The notes beneath the pieces were generated by a model that saw only the letters and a program-made list of their open reading frames with translations, did no database searches and was not told where the DNA came from. This document shows, piece by piece, positions 34,055 through 43,238 of a DNA stretch of 64,000 nucleotides; position 1 is the stretch's first letter, and every line of letters starts with the position of its first letter. This DNA comes from Sphingosinicella sp041916975 (GTDB taxonomy: Bacteria; Pseudomonadota; Alphaproteobacteria; Sphingomonadales; Sphingomonadaceae), in NCBI RefSeq assembly GCF_041916975.1, contig NZ_JAYRYK010000001.1:1860001-1924000 (forward strand), written 5' to 3'. A program made the translations under genes and the position numbers.

Positions 34055-34513
34055 ATGACGGTTGTCGTGAAATATCTTGAAGACATGAACGTTGGCGATC
34101 ACGCGGCTTTCGGAAGCTATGCTGTGACGCGCGAGGAGGTTATCAACTTCGCCTCGAAATATGATCCTCAGCCTTTCCATCTCGACGACGAAGCGGCAGC
34201 GGCAACCTATTTCGGGCGCCTCTCTGCCAGCGGCTGGCACACGTGCGCGATGACGATGCGTATGATGGTGGAAAACCTAACCGTCGGTGGCCAGGCGTCG
34301 CTCGGCTCGCCGGGTATCGACCAGATCCGCTGGCTGAAGCCGGTCTATCCCGGCGACACGCTGCGCGTGGAAACGGTCATCACCGAAATCCGCCCCTCGC
34401 GCAGCAAACCCGACATCGGAACGGTGCACAACGACATCACCGTGTTCAACCAGTCGGGCGAGCCGGTGATGACCATGAAATCGATCGGACTGCTGAAGCG
34501 CCGTCCAGCCTGA
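34055..34513 (+). CDS. MaoC family hot-dog dehydratase
   Basis: A 152-residue protein of the (R)-specific enoyl-CoA hydratase type. It has YLEDMNVGDHAAFGSYAVTR, the catalytic dyad motif YDPQPFHLDDEAA, and FGRLSASGWHTCAMTMRMMV. It likely hydrates or dehydrates a short or medium acyl-CoA. ATG 34055 has GGAAGGA at 10 bases; an in-frame GTG at 34046 is too close to it. It converges with apt, ending 4 bases from the apt stop codon. Confidence 0.9.
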   Translation: MTVVVKYLEDMNVGDHAAFGSYAVTREEVINFASKYDPQPFHLDDEAAAATYFGRLSASGWHTCAMTMRMMVENLTVGGQASLGSPGIDQIRWLKPVYPGDTLRVETVITEIRPSRSKPDIGTVHNDITVFNQSGEPVMTMKSIGLLKRRPA

Positions 34514-34516
34514 CGG

Positions 34517-35056
34517 TCAGTGGCCTTCGAACGCCATCAGCGTAAGCGGCTCCACGCCCGCAGCGCGTAGCCGGTCTGCGCCACCAAGGTCGGGCAGGTC
34601 GATCACGAACGCCGCTTGGGCGACGACACCGCCTGCGCGGCGGATGAGTTCGGCGCCGGCAATGGCCGTGCCGCCCGTAGCGATGAGATCGTCAACCAGA
34701 AGGACACGCGCGCCGGGCGCGCAGGCATCCGCGTGCATCTCCACCCGGTCCTCGCCGTATTCGAGCGCGTAGTTGACGCCGATCACGGCGCCGGGGAGCT
34801 TGTTGCGCTTGCGGATGAGCAGCACGCCCGCGTTCAGCCGGTGTGCGAGCGCGGCGGCGAACACGAACCCGCGCGCCTCGATGCCGGCGATGAGATCGAA
34901 CGGCCCCGCCACCGCGTCTGCCATCCGGTCGATCGTGGCTGCGAAGCCCGCCGGATCGAGCAGCAGCGTGGTGATGTCGCGGAACAGAATCCCCGGCTTC
35001 GGGTGATCGGGAATCGTGCGGACGAGCGCGCGAAGGTCTACATTGCGCTCGCTCAT
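34517..35056 (-). CDS. apt: Adenine phosphoribosyltransferase
   Basis: A 179-residue purine salvage enzyme making AMP from adenine and PRPP. It has DHPKPGILFRDITTLL, IAGIEARGFVFAAALAHRL, RKRNKLPG and the PRPP loop VLLVDDLIATGGTAIAG. ATG 35056 overlaps the mtnP stop by 4 bases. The pair makes sense: MtnP releases adenine from methylthioadenosine and Apt recovers it. Confidence 0.95.
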   Translation of the reverse strand: MSERNVDLRALVRTIPDHPKPGILFRDITTLLLDPAGFAATIDRMADAVAGPFDLIAGIEARGFVFAAALAHRLNAGVLLIRKRNKLPGAVIGVNYALEYGEDRVEMHADACAPGARVLLVDDLIATGGTAIAGAELIRRAGGVVAQAAFVIDLPDLGGADRLRAAGVEPLTLMAFEGH

Positions 35057-35916
35057 TTGAGGACCCGGCCCGCCACGCCGCGCAGCCTCTCCACCACCGG
35101 CGGCCGCCAGAGCGCCGGATCGGTGATGATGGCATGGTCGAGCGCATGGTCGCAGCCCTGCGGGCACGCCGATGGCGCCCATGCCGCTGCGACCGCCGCG
35201 ACAAGCGCGCGGGCGTTTGCGCTGTTGCCGTGCATCACCTCAAGAATGTCGGCGACGTTCGCGCCCTCTTCTGCCGGACGCCAGCTGTCGTAGTCCGTCA
35301 CCATCGCGACGCTCGCGTAGCAAAGCTCCGCCTCGCGGGCGAGCGCGGCCTCGGGCATGTTGGTCATGCCGATCACGTCGAAGCCCGCCGCCACGTAGGC
35401 GCGCGATTCGGCGCGTGTGGAGAATTGCGGACCTTCCATCGCAAGGTACGTGCCGCCCGAAACGAACGGGATGCCGAGCGCCTTCGCCGCCGCCGCGACG
35501 CGCGCGCCGAGCGGGCCGCAGACGGGATCGGCAAGGCTCACATGCGCGACGATGCCATCGCCGAAGAATGATTTCGCGCGCCCGCGCGTACGATCGACGA
35601 ACTGATCGACGAGCACGAACGTACCGGGGCTGAGCGCTTCCTTGAAGGATCCGCAGGCCGAGAGCGACAGCACATGCGTGCAGCCCGCCGCCTTCAACGC
35701 GGCGATGTTCGCGCGGTAGGGAACTTCTGACGGCGTCAGCCGGTGGCCGCGGCCGTGGCGGGGCAGGAAGACGAGGTCCGCCTGCCCAAGCCGCCCGAAC
35801 AGCAGTTCATCGGATGGCGCGCCGAAAGGCGTATCGACGGCGCGCCACGCGACATCGGTGAGCGAGCCCAAGGCATAGAGCCCGCTGCCGCCGATGATGC
35901 CGAGCTTGCCCCCCAT
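35053..35916 (-). CDS. mtnP: S-methyl-5'-thioadenosine phosphorylase
   Basis: A 287-residue phosphorylase that splits methylthioadenosine into adenine and methylthioribose-1-phosphate. It has LGIIGGSGLYALG at the start, FLPRHGRGHRLTPSEVPYRA, LSLSACGSFKE, GGTYLAMEGPQFSTRAESRA and GMTNMPEAALAREAELCYAS, diagnostic of the MTAP branch. It lies downstream of the cytochrome bc1 operon with a 15-base gap, so the five genes petA to apt may be one transcript. Confidence 0.95.
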   Translation of the reverse strand: MGGKLGIIGGSGLYALGSLTDVAWRAVDTPFGAPSDELLFGRLGQADLVFLPRHGRGHRLTPSEVPYRANIAALKAAGCTHVLSLSACGSFKEALSPGTFVLVDQFVDRTRGRAKSFFGDGIVAHVSLADPVCGPLGARVAAAAKALGIPFVSGGTYLAMEGPQFSTRAESRAYVAAGFDVIGMTNMPEAALAREAELCYASVAMVTDYDSWRPAEEGANVADILEVMHGNSANARALVAAVAAAWAPSACPQGCDHALDHAIITDPALWRPPVVERLRGVAGRVLK

Positions 35917-35931
35917 CGCCCGGTGCCGGGC

Positions 35932-36765
35932 CTAGTGCTTGATGCCCGCCCAGACCCTGCGATAGCTGAGGTAGGCCAGCGTCGTCAGGATCAGCAGGAA
36001 GGCGATCACGCCCACGCCCGCGCGCTTGCGCGCTTCGAGCTTCGGCTCGGCCGCCCAGGTAAGGAACGCCGCGACGTCCTGCGACATCTGGTCGACGGTC
36101 GCTTCCGGCTGGCCTTCCGCGTAGGTCACCTGGCCCGCGCTGAGCGGCGGTGCCATCGCGATCGCGAGGCTGTGGAAGTAGGGGTTGTAGTGGAGCGGCG
36201 CCTCGGGGCGGCGGTCCGCCGGGTAGTTGGCGGGCACGTCCTGGAAGCCGCTGATCAGCGAGTAGACGTAGTTCGAACCGTCGTGACGCGCCTTGGTGAT
36301 CAGCGAGAGGTCGGGCGGCAGCGCGTTGTTGTTCGCGGCGCGCGCAGCGATCTCGTTCGCGTAAACGAGCGGGATCTTGTCCGACGGGATCGCCGTGCGC
36401 GTCGACGCTTCGCCCGTATCCGGGTTGATCGTCGGCACTTCGTGCGTCCAGTTCTTGGCGATCGCCTTCACCTCGGCCTCGGAGAAGCCGATTTCGCCGA
36501 GGTTGCGGAACGCGATGCGGTTCAGGCTGTGGCAGGCCGAGCAGACCTCCTTGTAGACCTGAAAGCCGCGCTGCAGCTGAACGCGGTCGTAGCCGCCGAA
36601 CACGCCGAGCCCGATCGGGCCGTCCCACGACCAATGCACCTGCTTGGGGTGCTCGTGGAACGCAAGCGTCGGGTCGACCTCCGTTGCTTCACGGGGCGCA
36701 AGCGCCGCAATCAGCAGGACGAGGCAGAAAACGGCGCCGATGGCGATTCCGAAAAGACGAACCAT
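35932..36765 (-). CDS. petC: Cytochrome c1, bc1 complex
   Basis: A 277-residue subunit. A signal/anchor is near the N-terminus (IGAVFCLVLLIAALAP), the haem c site is CSACH in EVCSACHSLNRIAFRNL, the axial methionine region is MAPPLSAGQVTYAEG, and a C-terminal transmembrane anchor lies before the stop (VIAFLLILTTLAYLSYRRVW). It passes electrons from the Rieske centre to soluble cytochrome c at the periplasmic face. Third gene of petABC, 13 bases after petB. Confidence 0.96.
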   Translation of the reverse strand: MVRLFGIAIGAVFCLVLLIAALAPREATEVDPTLAFHEHPKQVHWSWDGPIGLGVFGGYDRVQLQRGFQVYKEVCSACHSLNRIAFRNLGEIGFSEAEVKAIAKNWTHEVPTINPDTGEASTRTAIPSDKIPLVYANEIAARAANNNALPPDLSLITKARHDGSNYVYSLISGFQDVPANYPADRRPEAPLHYNPYFHSLAIAMAPPLSAGQVTYAEGQPEATVDQMSQDVAAFLTWAAEPKLEARKRAGVGVIAFLLILTTLAYLSYRRVWAGIKH

Positions 36766-36778
36766 GACGTCGTGTCCC

Positions 36779-38068
36779 TTATTCGGCCGGCTGCGCCGCC
36801 GCCGTGGCGGGCGCGGGTTCAGACTTGCCGAGCACGGCTTCGGCGATCGAGTTGGGCAGCGGGAGCGGCCGCTCGATGCGCGAGACGATCGGCAGGATGA
36901 TGAGGAAGTGCGCGAAGTAGTACATCGCCGCGATCTGGCTGATCCGCACGTACGGCTCTTCGGCCGGCGCGCCGCCGACCCAGCCGAGGATGGCGAGATC
37001 GAGCATCAGCACCCAGAACAGCTGCTTCGAGACCGGCTTGTAGCGGTTCGACTTCACGTTCGAGCCATCGAGCCACGGCAGGAAGAACAGCAGCAGGATC
37101 GCCGCGAACATCGCGAGCACGCCCCACAGCTTCGCCGGCAGGATGAAGTCCACCGTGAAGGCGCGCAGGATCGCGTAGAACGGCCAGAAGTACCATTCGG
37201 GAACAATGTGCGCCGGGGTCGAGATCGGGTTCGCCGGAATGTAGTTGTCCGGGTGGCCGAGGAAGTTCGGCAGGAAAAACACGAACACCGAGAAGAGGAT
37301 CAGGTAGACGCCCGCGCCGAACAGGTCCTTCACCGTGAAATACGGGTGGAACGGCAGCGTGTCCGCCGGGCCCTTCACGTCGATGCCGGCCGGGTTGTTC
37401 GAACCCGGGATGTGCAGCGACCATATCTTCAGGATCACGACGCCCGCAATCACGAACGGCAGCAGGTAGTGCAGGCTGAAGAAGCGGTTGAGCGCGGCGT
37501 TATCGACCGCAAAGCCGCCGAGCAGCAGCGTCACGATGCTGTCGCCGACCACGGGGATGGCCGAGAACAGGTTGGTGATCACGGTGGCGCCCCAGAAGCT
37601 CATCTGGCCCCACGGCAGCACGTAGCCCATGAAACCCGTGGCCATCATGAGGAGCAGGATGACGACGCCGAGCATCCACACGAGCTCGCGCGGCGCCTTG
37701 TAGCTGCCGTAGTAGAGCCCGCGGAAAATGTGGATGTAGACCACGATGAAGAAGAAGCTCGCCCCGTTGGCGTGCGCGTAGCGCAGCAGCCAGCCGTAGT
37801 TCACGTCGCGCATGATGTGCTCGACCGAATCGAAGGCGACGAGCGTGTTCGCGCCGAAGTGCATCGCAAGCACGATGCCCGTGACGATCTGGATCAGCAG
37901 CGCGAGGCCCGAAAGCACGCCGAAGTTCCACCAGTAGTTGATGTTGCGCGGCACCGGATAGCCCGCACCTACGCTGTTGTAGACGAGGCGCGGCAGCGGC
38001 AGGCGCGAATCCAGCCACTGCATGAACGGGTGCTTCGGCTGATAGTGGTTTGCCCAGGGAAAGCTCAT
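36779..38068 (-). CDS. petB: Cytochrome b, bc1 complex
   Basis: A 429-residue integral membrane subunit with eight predicted helices and the two haem b histidine pairs. Conserved parts: NINYWWNFGVLSGLALLIQI, RYAHANGASFFFIVVYIHIF, GYVLPWGQMSFWGATVITNL, the Qo-site PEWY in HIVPEWYFWPFYAILRAF, and HLLPFVIAGVVILKIW-type sequence. It carries the quinol oxidation and quinone reduction sites of the complex. Six bases after petA. Confidence 0.97.
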   Translation of the reverse strand: MSFPWANHYQPKHPFMQWLDSRLPLPRLVYNSVGAGYPVPRNINYWWNFGVLSGLALLIQIVTGIVLAMHFGANTLVAFDSVEHIMRDVNYGWLLRYAHANGASFFFIVVYIHIFRGLYYGSYKAPRELVWMLGVVILLLMMATGFMGYVLPWGQMSFWGATVITNLFSAIPVVGDSIVTLLLGGFAVDNAALNRFFSLHYLLPFVIAGVVILKIWSLHIPGSNNPAGIDVKGPADTLPFHPYFTVKDLFGAGVYLILFSVFVFFLPNFLGHPDNYIPANPISTPAHIVPEWYFWPFYAILRAFTVDFILPAKLWGVLAMFAAILLLFFLPWLDGSNVKSNRYKPVSKQLFWVLMLDLAILGWVGGAPAEEPYVRISQIAAMYYFAHFLIILPIVSRIERPLPLPNSIAEAVLGKSEPAPATAAAQPAE

Positions 38069-38074
38069 CGCCGG

Positions 38075-38638
38075 TTATCCAATCTGAACGCGCGTGTCGG
38101 ACGTGAAGGCGTACTCGGGCACTTCGAGGTTCTTCGGTGCCGGGCCTTTGCGGATACGCGCCGCGGTGTCGTAGTGCGAACCGTGGCAGGGGCAGAAGTA
38201 GCCGCCGTAGTCGCCGCGATTCTCGCCTTCGGCAGCGCCGAGCGGCACGCAGCCGAGGTGGGTGCAGACGCCGAGCGTGATCAGCCAGTTCGCCTTGCCT
38301 TCCTTGGTGCGCTCGGCGAGCGTCTGCGGGTCGCGTAGGTCCGAAACCGGCACCTTGTTCGCCTCGGCGATCTCCGCTGGCGTCAGGTTGCGCACGAACA
38401 CGGGCTTGCCGCGCCAGTTGAGCTTGATCGCCTGCCCGACCGCGACCGGCGCGAGATCGACCTCGACCGAGGCGAGCGCCAGCACGTCGGCGGACGGATT
38501 CATCTGGTCCACGAGCGGCCAGGCGGCCGCCGCAGCGCCAACGCCCACAAAGGCGCCGGTTGCGACATGGATGAAGTCGCGGCGGCGCACGCCTTCATCG
38601 GTGATCGGATGACCGGTGGTGTCTTCGACTGTCGTCAT
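38075..38638 (-). CDS. petA: Rieske iron-sulfur protein, bc1 complex
   Basis: A 187-residue subunit. A twin-arginine-type N-terminus (RRRDFIHVATGAFVGVG, about 18-34) acts as signal-anchor. The 2Fe-2S ligands are in CTHLGC (125-130) and CPCHGSHYD (149-157). First gene of petA-petB-petC. It diverges from trmL across a 158-base region that should hold both promoters; I see no confident boxes there. Confidence 0.97.
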   Translation of the reverse strand: MTTVEDTTGHPITDEGVRRRDFIHVATGAFVGVGAAAAAWPLVDQMNPSADVLALASVEVDLAPVAVGQAIKLNWRGKPVFVRNLTPAEIAEANKVPVSDLRDPQTLAERTKEGKANWLITLGVCTHLGCVPLGAAEGENRGDYGGYFCPCHGSHYDTAARIRKGPAPKNLEVPEYAFTSDTRVQIG

Positions 38639-38796
38639 TCACTAACCCCGCGCGCGGGAGATATTCGGGCAAGCTCCGCCCGAACGCCCCCTTAGGTTCG
38701 ATGCTTGGGCGCCTGATAGCCGCCGATGCCCCTTGGCCGCAATGGTCAAAATTGGCGCATTGCTGTCGAGGCATGGCTGGGCTAGCGCAAGGCGCC

Positions 38797-39246
38797 ATGC
38801 GCATCGCCCTTTTCCAGCCCGATCTGCCGCCCAACGTCGGCACGCTGGTGCGGATGGGCGCGTGTCTCGGCCTTCCTGTCGACATCATCCGTCCGTGCGG
38901 CTTTCCGCTGGGACGTGAGGCGCTTCGCCGCAGTGCGATGGACTATTTCGAGCAGGCGGAAATCCATATCCATGCCGATTGGGCCGCGTTTCAGGATGGC
39001 GTGCCCGGCCGCCGCGTGCTGCTGACCACCAAGGCCTCGGTGCCCTACACGGATGCCGCCTATTTGCCGGACGATGTGCTAGTGGTGGGGCAGGAATCGG
39101 TCGGCGCCCCCGATTTCGTGCATGATGCCGCCGCGCTTCGTGTCCGTATCCCGATGAAGCCGGGTCTCCGCTCGCTGAACGTCGCGCTTGCTGCCGCGAT
39201 GGTGGCGGGCGAGGCCCTCAGACAAACAGGATTCTCCCATCAATGA
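38797..39246 (+). CDS. trmL: tRNA (cytidine(34)-2'-O)-methyltransferase
   Basis: A 149-residue SPOUT-fold methyltransferase that modifies the wobble position of certain leucine tRNAs. It starts MRIALFQPDLPPNVGTLVRM and has the knot motifs VVGQESVGAP and VRIPMKPGLRSLNVALAAA. ATG 38797 is chosen because conserved sequence starts there, though longer in-frame starts exist. It overlaps hemF by 4 bases (ATGA). Confidence 0.92.
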   Translation: MRIALFQPDLPPNVGTLVRMGACLGLPVDIIRPCGFPLGREALRRSAMDYFEQAEIHIHADWAAFQDGVPGRRVLLTTKASVPYTDAAYLPDDVLVVGQESVGAPDFVHDAAALRVRIPMKPGLRSLNVALAAAMVAGEALRQTGFSHQ

Positions 39247-40097
39247 CGACTTTCGACGCCCGCCAGACCGCCGCAGCCGATTGGTTCCGAACCCTTCGCG
39301 ACCGCATCTGCGCGGCTTTCGAAGCACTCGAGGACGATCTTGGCGGCGATGCCGCGCCCGGCCGATTCGAACGCAAGAGCTGGGAACGCGCCGATCATTC
39401 GGGTGCCCCCGGGGGGGGCGGCACGATGTCGGTGATGAAGGGCCGCGTGTTCGAGAAGGTCGGGGTCAACATCTCCACCGTCCACGGCGCGTTCGATCCC
39501 GAGTTCGCGAAAACGATCCCCGGCGCCGCCGAAGACCCGCGCTTTTTTGCCACAGGCATCAGCCTCGTCGCGCACATGGTGAACCCGCATGTGCCCGCCG
39601 TTCACATGAACACGCGCTACCTCGTCACCACGAAAGCCTGGTTCGGCGGCGGCGCGGACCTCAACCCGCCGATTCCCGTGGAGGCGGACACCGCCGACTG
39701 GCACGCCGCCTTCAAGGCCAGCTGCGACCGTCACGACCCCGAATATTTCCCGCGCTTCAAGGCGTGGTGCGACGAGTATTTCTTCATCAAGCACCGGAAC
39801 GTCGCGCGCGGTGTAGGCGGCATCTTCTACGACCAGCTCGCAAGCGGCGACTGGGACGCGGACTTCGCATTCACGCGCGACGTCGGCGAAACCTTCCTCG
39901 GCACCTACCCGGAACTTGTCCGCCGCCACATGCACGAGGACTGGACAGCGGAAGACCGTGCCCGGCAGCTCGCCTATCGGGGGCTCTATACGGAGTTCAA
40001 CCTCGTCTACGACCGCGGCACATTGTTCGGCCTCAAGACCGGCGGCAACATCGACGCGATCCTGATGAGCCTGCCGCCGGTGGCAACGTGGGCCTGA
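39243..40097 (+). CDS. hemF: Oxygen-dependent coproporphyrinogen III oxidase
   Basis: A 284-residue haem-biosynthesis enzyme converting coproporphyrinogen III to protoporphyrinogen IX with O2. It has FERKSWERADHSGAPGGGGT, KVGVNISTVHG, NPHVPAVHMNTRYLVT, WFGGGADLNP and RNVARGVGGIFYDQL, all HemF signatures. It is coupled to trmL by a 4-base overlap. It converges with the membrane-protein gene that follows. Confidence 0.97.
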   Translation: MTTFDARQTAAADWFRTLRDRICAAFEALEDDLGGDAAPGRFERKSWERADHSGAPGGGGTMSVMKGRVFEKVGVNISTVHGAFDPEFAKTIPGAAEDPRFFATGISLVAHMVNPHVPAVHMNTRYLVTTKAWFGGGADLNPPIPVEADTADWHAAFKASCDRHDPEYFPRFKAWCDEYFFIKHRNVARGVGGIFYDQLASGDWDADFAFTRDVGETFLGTYPELVRRHMHEDWTAEDRARQLAYRGLYTEFNLVYDRGTLFGLKTGGNIDAILMSLPPVATWA

Positions 40098-40107
40098 AGC
40101 CGGTGCG

Positions 40108-40827
40108 CTAAGCCGCCAGCTGGCGGTAGATATTCGCGGAGAGCACCGAGACGAAGACGCTGAACACGGCGCCGACGATCGAGATCAGAAGCTCGGTGAC
40201 GAAGGACGGGTCTTCCGCCGTGCCCCCCGTGGCGGCAAGCCCGATCGCGCCGACGAGCCCGCTCAGGATCGCGAAGATCAGCACGAAAACGGCGAAAATC
40301 GCAAAAATGCGCCCGACATTGCCGGCAGTCATCGCCCAGCTTCGGCGCAGCGCCTCGACAGCGCGCGCATCTTCGCCGGCGATGATTGCCGCCAGCAGCG
40401 ACAGGCGCAGGGCAAAATAAACGGCGACACCCGTAAGCAGCAGCAGAAGCGTGCTCGCCGCCACCGACGCCTGCTGCGCACCCGCCAGATACATGACCCC
40501 GACCGGCATGAAGACCACGACAACGGCAAGGCTCGCCAGGACAATGCGGGGCGTCAGACCCACGGCGCGGCGAATCGCCGATCCGGCGTCGATGCTCGGG
40601 AACAGCACCAGCAGCACGATGGCGGCCTGTCCGATCACGCCGATGAGCCCGCCCACGGCCTGCGCGAGCTGAGCATTCTGCTCGCCGAGCGCCTTTTCAT
40701 CGGCGAAGCGCGCAATCAGAAGCGAGGGCATGAACACGAAGGCGGCAGCGGGCAGCGCGAACTCGCCGAAGCGGCGCTGCACGTCAGCGATCGTGTCGGT
40801 CCAGGCCTTGCCGATCGCCAGTGCCAC
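40108..40827 (-). CDS. Multi-pass membrane protein, unknown
   Basis: A 239-residue hydrophobic protein with about six transmembrane segments, for example QAVGGLIGVIGQAAIVLLVL, IVLASLAVVVVFMPVGVMYL and GRIFAIFAVFVLIFAILSGL. It resembles the membrane domain of glycerophosphodiester phosphodiesterase-like proteins common in sphingomonads, without the enzyme domain. No catalytic residues are evident. It lies 31 bases downstream of grxD on the same strand. Confidence 0.75.
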   Translation of the reverse strand: MALAIGKAWTDTIADVQRRFGEFALPAAAFVFMPSLLIARFADEKALGEQNAQLAQAVGGLIGVIGQAAIVLLVLFPSIDAGSAIRRAVGLTPRIVLASLAVVVVFMPVGVMYLAGAQQASVAASTLLLLLTGVAVYFALRLSLLAAIIAGEDARAVEALRRSWAMTAGNVGRIFAIFAVFVLIFAILSGLVGAIGLAATGGTAEDPSFVTELLISIVGAVFSVFVSVLSANIYRQLAA

Positions 40828-40858
40828 GCCTCATCCCCTCTTACTGAAAAACGCCGGT

Positions 40859-41188
40859 TCAGGCGGCGTGCGGAACGCCCTTTTCGGCGAGCAGGTCGTG
40901 CAGCTCACCCGATTCGAACATTTCCATCATGATGTCGCTGCCGCCCACGAACTCGCCCTTCACATAGAGCTGCGGGATCGTCGGCCAGTCGCTGAACGCC
41001 TTGATGCCCTGCCGAAGCTCGGCATCCTGCAGCACGTCGGCACTGTCGTATTCGACGCCGAGGTGCTCGAGGATGGCGATGGCGCGGCTCGAAAAGCCGC
41101 ACTGCGGAAACAGCGGCGTGCCTTTCATGAACAGCACGACGTCGCTGCCGTTCACCTTTTCGGCGATTCGGGTGTTGATATCGGTCAT
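40859..41188 (-). CDS. grxD: Monothiol glutaredoxin, Grx4 type
   Basis: A 109-residue CGFS glutaredoxin. The active site is PLFPQCGFSSRA, with FSDWPTIPQLYVKGEFVGGS downstream for glutathione and cluster binding. Such proteins carry 2Fe-2S clusters and deliver them, often in complex with BolA. The bolA gene is directly upstream (20-base gap), supporting that partnership. Confidence 0.95.
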   Translation of the reverse strand: MTDINTRIAEKVNGSDVVLFMKGTPLFPQCGFSSRAIAILEHLGVEYDSADVLQDAELRQGIKAFSDWPTIPQLYVKGEFVGGSDIMMEMFESGELHDLLAEKGVPHAA

Positions 41189-41207
41189 GTGTTGCTCCTC
41201 GTCCGGC

Positions 41208-41441
41208 TCAGGCCGGAACCTCGGTGGTCAGCTGCAAGGCGTGCAGTTCGCCGCCCATGCGGCCGCCGAGCGCCGCATAGACCATCTGGTGCTGACGAAC
41301 GCGCGGCAGGCCCCGGAAGGCCTCCGAAACCACGCGCGCCGCATAATGATCGCCGTCGCCGGCAAGATCGGTGATCTCCACCACCGCATCCGGCAGCGCC
41401 GTGCGGATCATCCCTTCGATCGCGCCTGCGTCCATCGGCAT
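41208..41441 (-). CDS. bolA: BolA family protein
   Basis: A 77-residue BolA-like protein. It has IEGMIRTALPDAVVEITDLA, GDGDHYAARVVSEAFRG and RVRQHQMVYAALGGRMGGEL, with the conserved histidines that bind a shared iron-sulfur cluster with monothiol glutaredoxins. Start ATG 41441 (or 41435). It sits between DUF1476 and grxD genes, 10 bases after the former; one operon. Confidence 0.93.
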   Translation of the reverse strand: MPMDAGAIEGMIRTALPDAVVEITDLAGDGDHYAARVVSEAFRGLPRVRQHQMVYAALGGRMGGELHALQLTTEVPA

Positions 41442-41451
41442 CGCGCGGCCC

Positions 41452-41775
41452 TCAGACTTCCTCGATGAACTGGCGGCGCGCCTCGACGAGCTTTTCCTCC
41501 ATCGCGCGGCGCACCTCGTGCTCGGAAACCTCAACGCCCTTGGCGGTGAGGTCGCCGTAAACCTTGCGGAACACGTCGTCGTCGCCGGCTTCCTCGAAGT
41601 CCGCTGCCACAACCTCACGCGCATAGGCCTCGGCCTCGGCAGTGGTCAGCCCCAGCTTTTCCGCCGCCCAGTTGCCGAGCAGGCGGTTGCGCCGCGCCGT
41701 GACCTTGAACTGCAGCTCGGCATCGCGCGCGAAGCGATTCTCGAAAGCCTTTTCGCGGTCGTTGAGATTGGTCAT
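41452..41775 (-). CDS. DUF1476 protein (alphaproteobacterial F1-ATPase inhibitor zeta)
   Basis: A 107-residue protein starting MTNLNDREKAFENRFARDAE, with LQFKVTARRNRLLGNWAAEK and YAREVVAADFEEAGDDDVFR. This is DUF1476, which includes the zeta subunit of Paracoccus that inhibits the F1F0-ATPase in the hydrolysis direction. ATG 41775 is supported by the conserved start; a longer frame from 41805 is unlikely. First gene of a DUF1476-bolA-grxD operon. Confidence 0.9.
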   Translation of the reverse strand: MTNLNDREKAFENRFARDAELQFKVTARRNRLLGNWAAEKLGLTTAEAEAYAREVVAADFEEAGDDDVFRKVYGDLTAKGVEVSEHEVRRAMEEKLVEARRQFIEEV

Positions 41776-41932
41776 GACGGGCGTGTGTCCTTCCTTGGCT
41801 GGCAAGCCGGGTTATCGGGGCCTAGATAGAGAGGCACCGCACCCGGTTCAACTGCAAGCAGCACGCTTGATCGTCACAGCTTTTGCGCCGAAACTTGGGC
41901 GGCGGACATTCAGGCAGGCGGGGCGGGAAGCG

Positions 41933-43078
41933 ATGAGCGGCGAGATCGATGCGGCGGGCACCCTGATCGCGGGCGGCCTCGTGGCCTCCGCGCTCGATGG
42001 AGAGGACGGCAAGGCGGGCGACGTACAGACGATCTGCCCGAACTGCGACACCCCCATCGTCGGCCACTACTGCCACGAATGCGGGCAAAGCGCGCATCTG
42101 CCGCGATCGATCGGGCATATCTTTCACGACATCATGCACGGCGTGCTGCACTTCGACAGCAAGGGCTGGCGCACCCTGCCTATGCTGGTGACGCGCCCCG
42201 GCACGCTGACCCGCGACTATGTGGAAGGGAAGCGCGCCCGCTACGTCGCGCCCTTCTCGATGTTCCTGTTCACCGTATTCGTGATGTATTTCACCTTCGC
42301 CATGGTCGGCGGCCCGAACGTCAATCTGGCGGACGCGGTGCAGCTCGATCCCAAAAGCGTCGAGGCGGCGCAGCAGGAGCTCGTCGCCGAAACCGCAAAA
42401 TTGAAAACGCTCGAAGCGAAGCTGGCCGCTGCAAGGGCAAAGCCGGTGCCGGTGCCCGGCGAGGCGGCGGAGCTCAAAGGCCAGGTCAACGAACTGCGCA
42501 CCGAGATCGGCATCATGAAAGCGACGCTCGGCACCATGGGCGTCGTGCCGCGCGACCCGGAAAACCCCGATGCGCCGCAGCCGCCGGACTGGCGAGAAGC
42601 GCTCACGAAGGTTGTCGACAAGGAGCCCCCGACCGTCAACACCGGCAACCCCGGCCTCGATGCGAAGCTCAGGAAGGCGCTCAAGAATCCCGAGCTGCTG
42701 TTCTACAAAATGCAGCAGTCCGCCTATAAATTCTCGTTCCTGCTGGTGCCGCTGTCGCTGCCGTTCGTGTGGCTGCTGTTTCCGTTCCGGCGGAGCACGC
42801 GCCTTTATGATCACGCGGTGTTCACGCTCTATTCGCTGTCGTTCATGTCGCTTTTGTTCGTGTTCGCCGTGCTGCTCGCGCGCATCGGTCTCATCAGCTT
42901 CGGCAGCGCCATGGCGATCAGCATGTTCGTGCCGCCGGTCCACATGTTCGTGCAGCTGAAGGGCGCCTACGGCCTCAGCGTCGGCGGCGCGCTTGCGCGG
43001 ACGGTCCTGCTCTCGATGTTCGCGATCGTCGTGCTCACCCTGTTCATGCTCATTATCATGGCGCTTGGCGCGGTCTGA
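41933..43078 (+). CDS. DUF3667 membrane protein
   Basis: A 381-residue protein. Near the N-terminus is a zinc-ribbon-like CPNCDTPIVGHYCHECGQ (about 34-51), then HIFHDIMHGVLHFDSKGWRT and PGTLTRDYVEGKRARYVAPF, the DUF3667 signature. A coiled coil (about 140-205) separates the first membrane helix from a C-terminal group of about four helices. The family's function is unknown to me. It diverges from the DUF1476 operon. A weak hairpin and T-run lie before purC. Confidence 0.85.
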   Translation: MSGEIDAAGTLIAGGLVASALDGEDGKAGDVQTICPNCDTPIVGHYCHECGQSAHLPRSIGHIFHDIMHGVLHFDSKGWRTLPMLVTRPGTLTRDYVEGKRARYVAPFSMFLFTVFVMYFTFAMVGGPNVNLADAVQLDPKSVEAAQQELVAETAKLKTLEAKLAAARAKPVPVPGEAAELKGQVNELRTEIGIMKATLGTMGVVPRDPENPDAPQPPDWREALTKVVDKEPPTVNTGNPGLDAKLRKALKNPELLFYKMQQSAYKFSFLLVPLSLPFVWLLFPFRRSTRLYDHAVFTLYSLSFMSLLFVFAVLLARIGLISFGSAMAISMFVPPVHMFVQLKGAYGLSVGGALARTVLLSMFAIVVLTLFMLIIMALGAV

Positions 43079-43238
43079 GCCGCTTCCCCCGAGCGCTTCC
43101 CCCTGCGTGCTTGCATTGTCAGCCCGGCAGGCTTCCGCTATGGCGGGTGGTGTGTTTCCCCGCCTCGGGCACGCGCCAGTCAGCCGGTGCGAACCGGGGC
43201 GGTGCTTTTTTCAGACTCCGAATCGAGAAGGTCCGCCG

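Noticed and set aside
36644..38338. Plus-strand frame opposite petB and petA
   Set aside because: Antisense of cytochrome b and the Rieske protein; highly charged low-complexity product.
43079..43238. Terminator or riboswitch before purC
   Set aside because: A CCGGT/ACCGG hairpin precedes a T-run by several bases, but spacing is poor and no purine-riboswitch core is present.
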